Source: Flavobacteriaceae bacterium UBA980
GTDB lineage: Bacteria > Bacteroidota > Bacteroidia > Flavobacteriales > Flavobacteriaceae
Direction of reading: 5' to 3'
Assembly (NCBI GenBank): GCA_002292265.1
Contig: DBBQ01000020.1
Location: 1 to 43,185, forward strand
DNA: 43,185 nt
The translations under genes were made by a program, and so were the position numbers. Below are positions 33,303 through 40,582 of this stretch, piece after piece. Positions within the stretch are counted from its first letter, which is position 1; every line of letters starts with the position of its first letter. The notes beneath the pieces are model-generated. The model saw only the letters and a list, made by a program, of their open reading frames with translations. It did no database searches and was not told where the DNA came from.

Positions 33303-35357
33303 ATGAATCGAAGCAAGCGGTATTCTCTATTTTTTTTCTCTATAATCTTTTTCTTTTTATCCTGCACAAATCAAAAACAAGCACTTGAGCTGGCCCCTGT
33401 TTTTTCTGACCATATGGTCTTGCAGCAACAAAGTCTCGCCCCTATCTGGGGGAAAGGGCAGCCAGGGGAGACTGTCACGGTAGAAGCTTCATGGGATAAA
33501 AAGTCAACCACTACTGTAGATGCAACAGGTAACTGGAAATTAAATCTTCAAACCCCTACCTATGGGGGACCTTACACGATTACAATTTTGTACGAATCAG
33601 ATCAAGTAGTTTTTGATGATGTCTTAATTGGTGAAGTTTGGTTGACCTCGGGTCAGTCCAATATGGAATGGCCAATGCGGGCACGAATTTTAAATCAAGA
33701 AGAAGAAATTGCAGAGGTGAATTTCCCAAAAATCAGGATGTTTTCTGTACCTAGAAATTTGAATGGGACCAATATCAATACTGCGTCATGGAAAGTCGCT
33801 ACGCCAGAGAATGCTCCCGATTTCAGTGCGGTAGGATACTTTTTTGCTCGCGAGCTTCATCAAAAATTAGAAGTACCCGTAGGGATTTTAAATAGTTCGT
33901 GGGGTGGAACTCGAGTGGAAGCCTGGACAAGTATAGAAAAGTTAGCAGGTATGGAGGCCAGTGCAGAAGAAGCTAATGAAATTTTAGGTCAAGGAGGACT
34001 GGAAGCCATTCGGCAGAACGCTGTCGAGTCAAACAGCCAAATTCGCCGATCAAATGAAACTGTTCTAAAAGCAAAAAGTTATGCAGTACCCGAAAGTATT
34101 GAAGCTTGGGAATCACTGGACCTTGGAGATCTTGAATTTGCTGCTCCCGAATATGACGACAGCGACTGGTCTGTTTTTAACACCCAAATTTCAGAAAAGC
34201 CAAAGACGGCTTTGGAATCTGTTTTTACTAAAGGGAGCTTTGCAGAAGATGGTGCGTTTTGGTTGCGTAAAACGTTTGATCTTAAAAACCCATCCGCTTT
34301 TTCTCATTTTGTTGTAGAAGGTGGAATAGATGATTTTGATTATACCTACCTCAATGGTAAACAGATTGGCCAAGGGTTTTCATGTTGTACTGGACGTTCT
34401 TATGAAATTCCTGCCGGTCTTTTAAAGAAAGAAGGGAATGTCCTTGCGATTCGAGTTATCGATACGGGTGGGGAAAGTGGATTTAGGGGGGCGGCCTATT
34501 TAGCAGGTGATCAAGAGCGTATCGAACTGGATTCCGAGTCTTGGCGATTTAAACATATCGCCTACTTCCTCAATACTTCCTTCCAAAAACACAATTTTAC
34601 TTTTGCCGAATTGTCAACACAAAAAGAGACTCTGAAAAAACAACTTAAAAAAGGGATTTTGGTTCAAAATCCCAACACGTACAGTGTGCTGTTCAACGCC
34701 ATGATACAGCCCGTGCTCCCTTACCAAGTAAAAGGCTTTTTGTGGTATCAAGGGGAGAGTAACGTAGGTAATTATAAAGAATATCAAAGTTTGTTTACGG
34801 GTATGATCACAGATTGGCGAGAAAAGTGGGGGCAAAAACTACCTTTTTATTTTGTGCAAATAGCTCCCTATAGATACACTCCTGAAGCCGAGTCACATGC
34901 CCTGCGTGAGGCACAGCGAAAAACCTTAGCCTTGGAAAAAACAGGTATGGCGGTGACTTTAGATATCGGGGAGGAAGACGATATACATCCCGCAAACAAG
35001 CAAGATGTAGGAAAACGTCTCGCGCGGTTGGCCCTGGCAAACGATTATGGGAAGTCAGAAGTTTTAGCTAGTGGACCCCTTTACAAAAGTCAAAAGTTAT
35101 TTCCTTCCTATATCGATCTCGATTTTGATTATGTTGGGTCGGGGCTTAGGGCAAAAAAGTCACTTCAGGGATTTAAAATAGCGGGTAGCGATTCTGTTTT
35201 TTATCCTGCTACAGCAAAAATACTGGATGATAAGGTTCGTGTTTCTTCTCGAAAAGTCAATAATCCAAAACGCGTACGATATGGCTGGAAAAATTATTTT
35301 GAAGCCACCTTGTTTAATGCGGAAGCCTTGCCCGCCTCCTCATTTCAAACGCCTTAG
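33303..35357 (+). CDS. Sialate O-acetylesterase family lipoprotein
   Basis: This 684-residue esterase has a lipoprotein signal (hydrophobic 8-20, LSC lipobox, Cys21). The SGNH-type catalytic core begins VWLTSGQSNMEWPM, with Ser119 in GQSNM as nucleophile. WYQGESNVGNYKEY (about 480-493) is block III, and the catalytic Asp/His are in DIHPANKQDVGKRLA (about 558-572). A jelly-roll-like insertion lies near 265-410 (with CCTGRSYEIPAGLL), as in many SASA-domain proteins. It removes acetyl groups from sialic acid or other acetylated glycans; the exact sugar is unknown. It is convergent with the GH16 gene, whose stop lies 6 bases away. Confidence 0.9.
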   Translation: MNRSKRYSLFFFSIIFFFLSCTNQKQALELAPVFSDHMVLQQQSLAPIWGKGQPGETVTVEASWDKKSTTTVDATGNWKLNLQTPTYGGPYTITILYESDQVVFDDVLIGEVWLTSGQSNMEWPMRARILNQEEEIAEVNFPKIRMFSVPRNLNGTNINTASWKVATPENAPDFSAVGYFFARELHQKLEVPVGILNSSWGGTRVEAWTSIEKLAGMEASAEEANEILGQGGLEAIRQNAVESNSQIRRSNETVLKAKSYAVPESIEAWESLDLGDLEFAAPEYDDSDWSVFNTQISEKPKTALESVFTKGSFAEDGAFWLRKTFDLKNPSAFSHFVVEGGIDDFDYTYLNGKQIGQGFSCCTGRSYEIPAGLLKKEGNVLAIRVIDTGGESGFRGAAYLAGDQERIELDSESWRFKHIAYFLNTSFQKHNFTFAELSTQKETLKKQLKKGILVQNPNTYSVLFNAMIQPVLPYQVKGFLWYQGESNVGNYKEYQSLFTGMITDWREKWGQKLPFYFVQIAPYRYTPEAESHALREAQRKTLALEKTGMAVTLDIGEEDDIHPANKQDVGKRLARLALANDYGKSEVLASGPLYKSQKLFPSYIDLDFDYVGSGLRAKKSLQGFKIAGSDSVFYPATAKILDDKVRVSSRKVNNPKRVRYGWKNYFEATLFNAEALPASSFQTP

Positions 35358-35363
35358 AGACTT

Positions 35364-36164
35364 TTATTTTTTCTGATAGACCCGGACATAGTCCACTTCC
35401 ATTTGATCCTGAGTAAAGTTAGGATCAATAGCCCCCCCGAGCGCACCACCCATCGCAATGTTCAGTAACACGTATTGATCGTTAAAATAGGGCCAGTTTT
35501 CAGGTGTTTTCACCTGGGGTTCATAAGTAAAGTAATGCTTGTCGTCAACAAAGAATTTTAAGTGTTCTGGGGTCCATTCCATGCCATACACGTGGAAATT
35601 TTCGGTAACATCACTTACAGGAACCTGTTTCACGACCGTATCGGGTCCATGTGTATCGGGGGTATGAACGGCACATTGAATCATTTCAAAGTCCTCAAAA
35701 AGTTGTTCCATGATGTCAATTTCCCCGCAGGCCGGCCAACCCACGGTTTCCAAATTGCTTCCCAAGGTCCATATGGCAGGCCAAGTCCCTTGAGCTTGGG
35801 GTAATTTGGCTCGAACTTCAACCTTTCCATAGGTAAAAGAAACCTTTGAGTTCAGGCGCGCCGAAGTATAGGCCTGGGTAGTCCCTGAGTGGGTATAGTC
35901 TTCTTTTTTTGCAAAAATTTTTAAGCTTCCCTCACTGACATAAGCATTATCGATCCGATCTGTGTAGTGCTGAAGCTCTTCATTATACCAACTTCCATTA
36001 TTGGGGGCATTGGTTTCCAAAAACCATTTCGTCGCATCCACAGCCCTATCCTCTTGTTCAAACTCATCACTCCAAATAAGTTGATAGGATTTTTCTTTTG
36101 GCTGGGGATTCTCACAAGAGAGTGAAAGTAAAATAATAAAAAGGTAAAGTAAATGGTTCGTCAT
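35364..36164 (-). CDS. GH16 family glycoside hydrolase lipoprotein (laminarinase-like)
   Basis: This 266-residue protein has a lipoprotein signal (SLSC, Cys17). The catalytic motif is GWPACGEIDIMEQ, with Glu148 as nucleophile, Asp150 and Glu153 as acid/base. This WPxxGEIDIME form is typical of beta-1,3-glucanase-type GH16 (laminarinase) and less so of agarases or porphyranases. Other family segments are WYNEELQHYT (about 59-68) and YGKVEVRAKLPQAQGTWPAIWTLG (about 112-135). It is a single-domain enzyme at the usual length for the domain, on the minus strand, with the small membrane protein upstream. Linkage specificity is inferred from motif. Confidence 0.92.
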   Translation of the reverse strand: MTNHLLYLFIILLSLSCENPQPKEKSYQLIWSDEFEQEDRAVDATKWFLETNAPNNGSWYNEELQHYTDRIDNAYVSEGSLKIFAKKEDYTHSGTTQAYTSARLNSKVSFTYGKVEVRAKLPQAQGTWPAIWTLGSNLETVGWPACGEIDIMEQLFEDFEMIQCAVHTPDTHGPDTVVKQVPVSDVTENFHVYGMEWTPEHLKFFVDDKHYFTYEPQVKTPENWPYFNDQYVLLNIAMGGALGGAIDPNFTQDQMEVDYVRVYQKK

Positions 36165-36183
36165 TTCAGTTGATTTTATTCGG

Positions 36184-36372
36184 TTAATAGGTTCTTAAAA
36201 ATTGTATCATTACAAAAATATAAAAGAGTACAGTCATTAGTAATGCAATAAAACCCACTCCTTTGACTAATTCTTTGTCTGTTGTTTTAGAGATCCACAG
36301 CAAGGTGGGTCGAAAACCTTTTATTAAAATAAACAATCCCAATAGGGCCAAAACATAGGCTAACAATTCCAT
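36184..36372 (-). CDS. Small two-helix membrane protein
   Basis: This 62-residue protein has two membrane helices (about 3-21 and 37-58) separated by a short charged loop with RPTLLWISKTTDKEL. No family is recognised. It lies 19 bases upstream of the GH16 gene on the same strand, so they may be co-transcribed. The start ATG is at 36372. The reading is short, so it could be non-coding, but the alternating helix pattern and spacing support a real gene. Confidence 0.5.
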   Translation of the reverse strand: MELLAYVLALLGLFILIKGFRPTLLWISKTTDKELVKGVGFIALLMTVLFYIFVMIQFLRTY

Positions 36373-36460
36373 AGAAGTATAGTAATGCTTATAGAAAAGT
36401 AAATTTACTGTTCAAAATTTTAATTAAATTAAAATAAGTTAAATATTAGCAGAAACTCGT

Positions 36461-36991
36461 ATGATTTCAAGTAAAATTTACTGCCTGCCGCTACAAGATC
36501 CTAAGAAAAGGTTTTTGTTGGGAAAAAAAGGAAATGTAGAACTATTGGCGATTGGACTCAATCCGAGTACTGCAAACGAAACTACTTTAGACCCTACTTC
36601 GAGAGTTATTGAAAGAATAGCCCAAGACAACGGATGTGACGGTTGGTGGCTCATGAACTTGTGTCCTGCGAGAACACCACAACCTAAAAATTTGCCCAAA
36701 CGAAAAAATAAGCCCTTGTTATTGCAAAATATAAAAGTCTTGAGTCAACTTCTAAATGATCCCAGCCCTTCCATTACCATGGTATTGTGCTGTTGGGGTA
36801 ATCATATAAATGATCGAAAGTATCTTGAAGAACAAGCCAAAATTATTTTAAATCGGATTACTACTGCCCAATTACCTCTTTATTGTATTGGCAAAACCAA
36901 ATTAGGAAATCCCTATCATCCTGCACCTAGAGTAGTGAATCGATTTTTTGGAGGGGTACACAAGCTCAAGCTTCAAGAATTTAATTTTTAA
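36461..36991 (+). CDS. DUF1643 domain protein
   Basis: This 176-residue soluble protein carries the DUF1643 pattern: LLAIGLNPSTANETTLDPTSRVIERIAQDNG at about 28-58, WLMNLCPARTPQP (about 63-75), and CWGNHI near 110. The C-terminal YCIGKTKLGNPYHPAPRVV is also typical. The function of the family is unknown. It is flanked by the divergent small membrane gene and the convergent T9SS pseudogene. No signal peptide or membrane segment is present. Confidence 0.85.
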   Translation: MISSKIYCLPLQDPKKRFLLGKKGNVELLAIGLNPSTANETTLDPTSRVIERIAQDNGCDGWWLMNLCPARTPQPKNLPKRKNKPLLLQNIKVLSQLLNDPSPSITMVLCCWGNHINDRKYLEEQAKIILNRITTAQLPLYCIGKTKLGNPYHPAPRVVNRFFGGVHKLKLQEFNF

Positions 36992-37046
36992 AAATCAATA
37001 CTTCTTATACTCCCTTTATCTTTAGCTTGGTTTTATCTTTCCTAAA

Positions 37047-38165
37047 TTATCTAGATAAATAGAGCCACCCTTCAAATTCTATGGAGCCTTTTCCTTCTAA
37101 GTCAATTCGGTAATAATAACTTCCTTCTGGCAATGGAGAACCATTTCGTGTTCCGGACCAATCATTTTTGTACCCTTGCGAATAAAAGACTTCAAAACCA
37201 CTTCTAGTGAAGATCCGCACTTCATTGTTGGGATAACGATTAATTTCTTTTACCAGCCAGGTATCATTTATGCCATCACCATTTGGAGACACAAATTCTG
37301 AGATTAATACTTGGCCGTCAGGATATCCATCGTTATTATCGTCAGGATCTAACTCGTCGGGGATGCAATCTAAGTCAGCATCTTCAGGAATACTGGAGGG
37401 ATCTAGAGGATCGCTGCCTTGACTCACTTCTAAGGTGTCACTATAGCAATCATTATCATCATCGGTGTCTTCATTATTACCAATTTCGTCTCCATCGGTA
37501 TCCACCCACTCGAGTTCATTTAGTGGGAATACATCATCCGCATCTAAATAGGAATCATTATCATCATCTGGATCGATACAATTGGCAAGAAAATCTCCAT
37601 CAGTGTCAACAGGCGTAGCTGTTTCATCTAAAGGATTTGATCCACATAGAAGTTCATCTTCATCGGAATATCCATCAGCATCATCATCTAGGTCAATACA
37701 ATTTGGAAGTCCATCGGCATCATAATCCCCTGGGACATCAAAAGGATCTTTGGGGTCGGTAAAACACAAGCCCTCATGTAGGTCGCTGATCCCATCATTG
37801 TCATCATCTAAGTCTGCATTATCACCGATACCATCTCCATCTGTATCGAGCCACTCATTCGGGTCATCAGGGAAGGTGTCTTCACTATTCGGTATTCCGT
37901 CTCCAAAACCATCCCAAGAACTACCGTCATAAAAATAAAAACCACTATTTCCGTCCGTTTGGAAAATCATCAGTCCTGTTGCTGGACTACTAATTGCATT
38001 TCGTTGTGCTTGTGTCATTCGGGGAATTAAAATCCCTTTGTCATTTGAACTCGACTATATATCCAGTACTGCTGAGGCTGCAGGTGAGGTAGTCCCGATA
38101 CCCACTTGACCTTTTAATATTATAGTAAAAAGTAAAAAAAGTGGAATTAAATAATTTTTATTCAT
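37047..38165 (-). pseudogene. T9SS type B secreted protein with Ca-binding repeats, broken by an amber stop
   Basis: Read from the ATG at 38165, the minus strand begins MNKNYLIPLFLLFTIILKGQ, a signal peptide, then VGIGTTSPAASAVLDI, the common start of Flavobacteriia proteins of the QVGIGTT type. Codon 37 is TAG (38057-38055). The frame then continues intact: SSSNDKGILIPRMTQAQRN, a roughly 200-residue run of aspartate-rich thrombospondin type 3-like repeats (for example DTDGDGIGDNADLDDDNDG), and a gliding-motility C-terminal (CHU_C) domain with SEFVSPNGDGINDTWLVKEI and WLYLSR at the end. Only one base change, such as C to T in a CAG codon, would create the stop. The region after the stop starts again at ATG 38018, but that product lacks a signal peptide and would not be secreted. 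A sequencing error or readthrough cannot be excluded. Confidence 0.85.
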
Positions 38166-38613
38166 TTGTTCCGGATATCAAAAATATAATTTCACCACGC
38201 AAAGATATGTATTCCCTTATGAGTTGGCAATTTATATGCAGTTCAACAAAAAATTACTTAAAAAATAAGAGTAAAATCTTTTTTTAAAATTGAAGTAGTG
38301 GAAGAGAATAAATGAGAAAACATAAAAACAAATATCACCTTCCTGCCTGATAATAATATAAATTAAGATTCCAATAATCCCACGAACACAAAAGAGATGC
38401 AGCTTATGTTTAAATTCCAAGCAGAATTTTACAGCAGAGATAGGGATTGACTTGGTTTAAATATGTGTTGTATTTGATTAAATATTTTTACTTCTAGTTG
38501 ACGCTCCCAAATCTATCTAGAGCAGGACTAAAGATGCCAGAAAAAGGTTGACTAAAGGATGAAATTTTTTATACTGCTTATTTTATATTAATTTCACACT
38601 TTAACTAGACCTA
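38166..38613. other. Gap without a convincing gene
   Basis: This 448-base AT-rich stretch separates the pseudogene from the orphan membrane operon. The only open reading is a 62-codon minus-strand frame (38232-38420). Its product looks like a random hydrophobic translation with no start context or family match. I see no repeats, RNA structure or terminator that I can support. It presumably holds the promoter of the next operon, but no clear TAnnTTTG site was found. Confidence 0.5.
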
Positions 38614-38835
38614 ATGAATATTCTTTTTTACGCTGCTTTAGCATTCACACTCTTAATGATGTTTATTTATTGGTATGCAAACTACTCTACCAAGGGTGGA
38701 TTTGCGATAGATGAAAACAAAAACAATATCCCAGACAAGTGGGAAAAGTTTAAAATAATCTTCAAGTTAAAATCTTTCATATTAATCATTCTTGGGTTTC
38801 TTTTAGGATATCTGTTTCACTTTGTACAACTCTAA
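38614..38835 (+). CDS. Small membrane protein with EF-hand-like loop
   Basis: This 73-residue protein has two membrane helices, about 4-21 and 53-70. Between them is the loop DENKNNIPDKWE (residues 33-44), which fits the calcium-binding loop pattern with D at 1, N at 3 and 5, D at 9 and E at 12. It also resembles the DxDGDGIPDxWE pattern of thrombospondin type 3 repeats. No larger family is recognised. Its gene ends 3 bases before the ATG of the next membrane protein, so they form a two-gene operon. Whether calcium is bound is unknown. Base composition is more AT-rich than the conserved genes, suggesting an accessory origin. Confidence 0.7.
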   Translation: MNILFYAALAFTLLMMFIYWYANYSTKGGFAIDENKNNIPDKWEKFKIIFKLKSFILIILGFLLGYLFHFVQL

Positions 38836-38838
38836 TTT

Positions 38839-39615
38839 ATGAATTTATATTCCCTAACATCCGTATTTAATTACAGGATGGTAATCATTTTGATAGAAAC
38901 AATCATTATTTATTTCTTGTATGATTATTATCAAATCCGATTTCAATTGGACTTCACAATTATGAGTGTAGCCATTGTATTCCCTTTGGTTTTTTCTATT
39001 ACAAGTGCCTACCAAAGAAGACAAGATTCCATTAATGAGTTCTCTATATTTAGAAATAAAATAATTGATTTATCGAATATTTTCTATTCAGTAAACGATA
39101 CAAAAAAAAGAGACTATGAAGAATTGTTTTCTTCCTTACTAGAGCTTCAAAAACTCTTTGTGAGTTATTTAAAAAATTCGTCAGAAGAAAACTCTTATAA
39201 AAATATCAGAAAGAAAAGAAAAGAAATATTTCTAATTATAGACTCTTATAAAGACATTTATAATGAAAGAGAAAAGGACAGTTTAATTCGTGTAAAAAAT
39301 GAACTTTTTCAAAGTGCTGAAAAATTAAGAGGAGTTAAATTACACGCAACTCCAATTTCCTTAAGAAATTACTGTTTAATCTTCATCTATCTGTCTCCAT
39401 TCCTTTTCAATACCCAATTGATTGTAGAAAAATCTACTTTTGGATTTGGTTTAGAATCCATAATCTCCTTGTCTATAAGTATTGTGGTAAGTTTTATTTT
39501 AATAGCTCTGTACAACGTACAAGACTACATTGAAAATCCATTTGATCAAAAAGGACTAGACGATTTAAAAATTAGCGAAATGGATGTGTCGAGTTATGAA
39601 TCATTAAGTAAATAA
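38839..39615 (+). CDS. Four-helix membrane protein with a bestrophin-like layout
   Basis: This 258-residue protein has membrane helices at about 14-30, 41-58, 178-196 and 206-225, a charged helical soluble region between (about 60-170), and a C-terminal motif DYIENPFDQKG (229-239). The order (two helices, long soluble helical region, two helices, then an ENPFD-type motif) is reminiscent of bestrophin-like or DUF4239 proteins, in which a segment near PLVFSITSAYQRR would be the N-terminal pore region. The resemblance is weak and not established. It is co-transcribed with the preceding small membrane protein. A bidirectional terminator lies at 39671-39698. Confidence 0.68.
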   Translation: MNLYSLTSVFNYRMVIILIETIIIYFLYDYYQIRFQLDFTIMSVAIVFPLVFSITSAYQRRQDSINEFSIFRNKIIDLSNIFYSVNDTKKRDYEELFSSLLELQKLFVSYLKNSSEENSYKNIRKKRKEIFLIIDSYKDIYNEREKDSLIRVKNELFQSAEKLRGVKLHATPISLRNYCLIFIYLSPFLFNTQLIVEKSTFGFGLESIISLSISIVVSFILIALYNVQDYIENPFDQKGLDDLKISEMDVSSYESLSK

Positions 39616-39670
39616 AATCTAAAATGAGATAGGTTAATCGGACGCTTACATTGCTTTTTTTGTGTAAATG

Positions 39671-39698
39671 AAAAACCCTCCACTTGGGAGGGCTTTTT
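39671..39698. terminator. Bidirectional intrinsic terminator (repeat copy 1)
   Basis: CCCTCC (39676-39681), loop ACTTG, GGAGGG (39687-39692) with A-run on the left and T-run on the right. It serves the membrane operon from the left and the PDZ lipoprotein gene from the right. A preceding flank GTGTAAA (39662-39668) is shared with two similar copies at 40498 and 42349. Confidence 0.85.
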
Positions 39699-39701
39699 AA
39701 C

Positions 39702-40451
39702 TTATCTGGTAATTGACCAGCCTGTTTGCCTCAAGATTAATTCATTCTCTGTCATATTGCCCACTGTACGTACTTTACCTTCTTCATTAAATTCAAATCG
39801 TATTAGTGTTATTGCTTCTGCTTCAAGACCGGAAACATCGTCTAAAAACTTCTCCCAGGTTTTTACATAAACTATCTTTTGAGCTACATCTGTGACTACC
39901 TCACGTATTTCAACTTCAAGTGAATTTTCTCCCCAACTATCTGCATCAGCACTAGAGATGTTTTTTAAGATTTGCTCTTTTGAATAGGTTGGTTCTACAA
40001 TCCCTCGTTCCACAGTGACTGAAATTTCTTTACCGTTTCTCATGATAGATGCCGTAACTGGCACACCTGGTTTTCCTCTAAAAGACAGACTCCCATCGTC
40101 AATTGATTCTGGAGTTACTAATACGCCATTTACCGAAAGAAATTGATCACCAACCTCTAGCACAGTCGAAGCAGGCCCCCCTGCGATTATATTTGTGACT
40201 ACCATTCCTTCTTTTTCCATAGCATCAGCATTGAAATTAAATCCAAATCCGATATATCGTGAGCCTACGTTATGCCCATCCTCACTCATGTTTTCAGTTA
40301 CCATCTTATGAGCGGCATCTTTACCTTCATATGAAGATAGAACCCAGCTTTTGGCTAAATCCGTAATAGGAGTAGAATCTGAAGTTGGTGTGCAAGACGA
40401 AAAAATTAAAGTAAGTAAAACGATAAAAGGACTGATAATTTTTATTTTCAT
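39702..40451 (-). CDS. PDZ-domain lipoprotein
   Basis: This 249-residue protein has a lipoprotein signal (SSC lipobox, Cys20). The PDZ-like region at about 70-150 shows GFGFNFNADAMEKEGMVVTNIIAGGPASTVLEVGDQFLSVNGVLV, where GFGF is the carboxylate-binding loop of a PDZ. No protease domain is attached. The C-terminal part (about 165-249) has a beta-rich fold similar to SnoaL or NTF2 proteins (KTWEKFLDDVSGLEAEAITLIRFEF), a possible second domain. Function is unknown; it may anchor or present a partner at the membrane. It shares leader and terminator with the gene at 42411. Confidence 0.78.
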   Translation of the reverse strand: MKIKIISPFIVLLTLIFSSCTPTSDSTPITDLAKSWVLSSYEGKDAAHKMVTENMSEDGHNVGSRYIGFGFNFNADAMEKEGMVVTNIIAGGPASTVLEVGDQFLSVNGVLVTPESIDDGSLSFRGKPGVPVTASIMRNGKEISVTVERGIVEPTYSKEQILKNISSADADSWGENSLEVEIREVVTDVAQKIVYVKTWEKFLDDVSGLEAEAITLIRFEFNEEGKVRTVGNMTENELILRQTGWSITR

Positions 40452-40487
40452 TTTAATTGATTTATGATTAATAAGACTACTAATATA
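40445..40487 (-). repeat. Shared leader/promoter module, copy A
   Basis: Thirty bases at 40445-40474 are identical to 43115-43144, covering the start codon and leader of the PDZ gene. A -7-like box, TATATTAG, lies at 40487-40480 on the minus strand, 29 bases from the ATG, exactly the spacing of TATCTTAG in copy B. The box matches TAnnTTTG with one mismatch. Confidence 0.72.
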
Positions 40488-40496
40488 TAGAGAAAA

Positions 40497-40518
40497 GGTG
40501 TAAAAGAAAAACCCTCCA
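40497..40518 (-). repeat. Half terminator, repeat copy 3
   Basis: GGTGTAAAA, then GAAAAACCCTCCA, matches the left half of the two full terminators at 39662-39692 and 42348-42378. The second arm (GGGAGGG) is missing and unrelated DNA follows. On the minus strand this is the 3' half of a terminator (GGAGGG plus T-run) that lost its first arm. It lies directly before the promoter of the PDZ gene and 65 bases after the sulfatase stop. Confidence 0.72.
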
Positions 40519-40582
40519 GTGCGAATCGGTTTTCATGTTTTTTGAAGTCATGAACCAACCAAAAATAGTTTTGAATAAGAAT

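Noticed and set aside
37283..37618. Plus-strand 111-codon reading inside the T9SS pseudogene
   Set aside because: It is antisense to the repeat region, and its His/Arg-rich content is the mirror of the Asp-rich codons.
38232..38420. 62-codon minus-strand reading in the gap before the membrane operon
   Set aside because: The product looks like a chance translation of AT-rich DNA (many F, I, Y), with no family match or start context.
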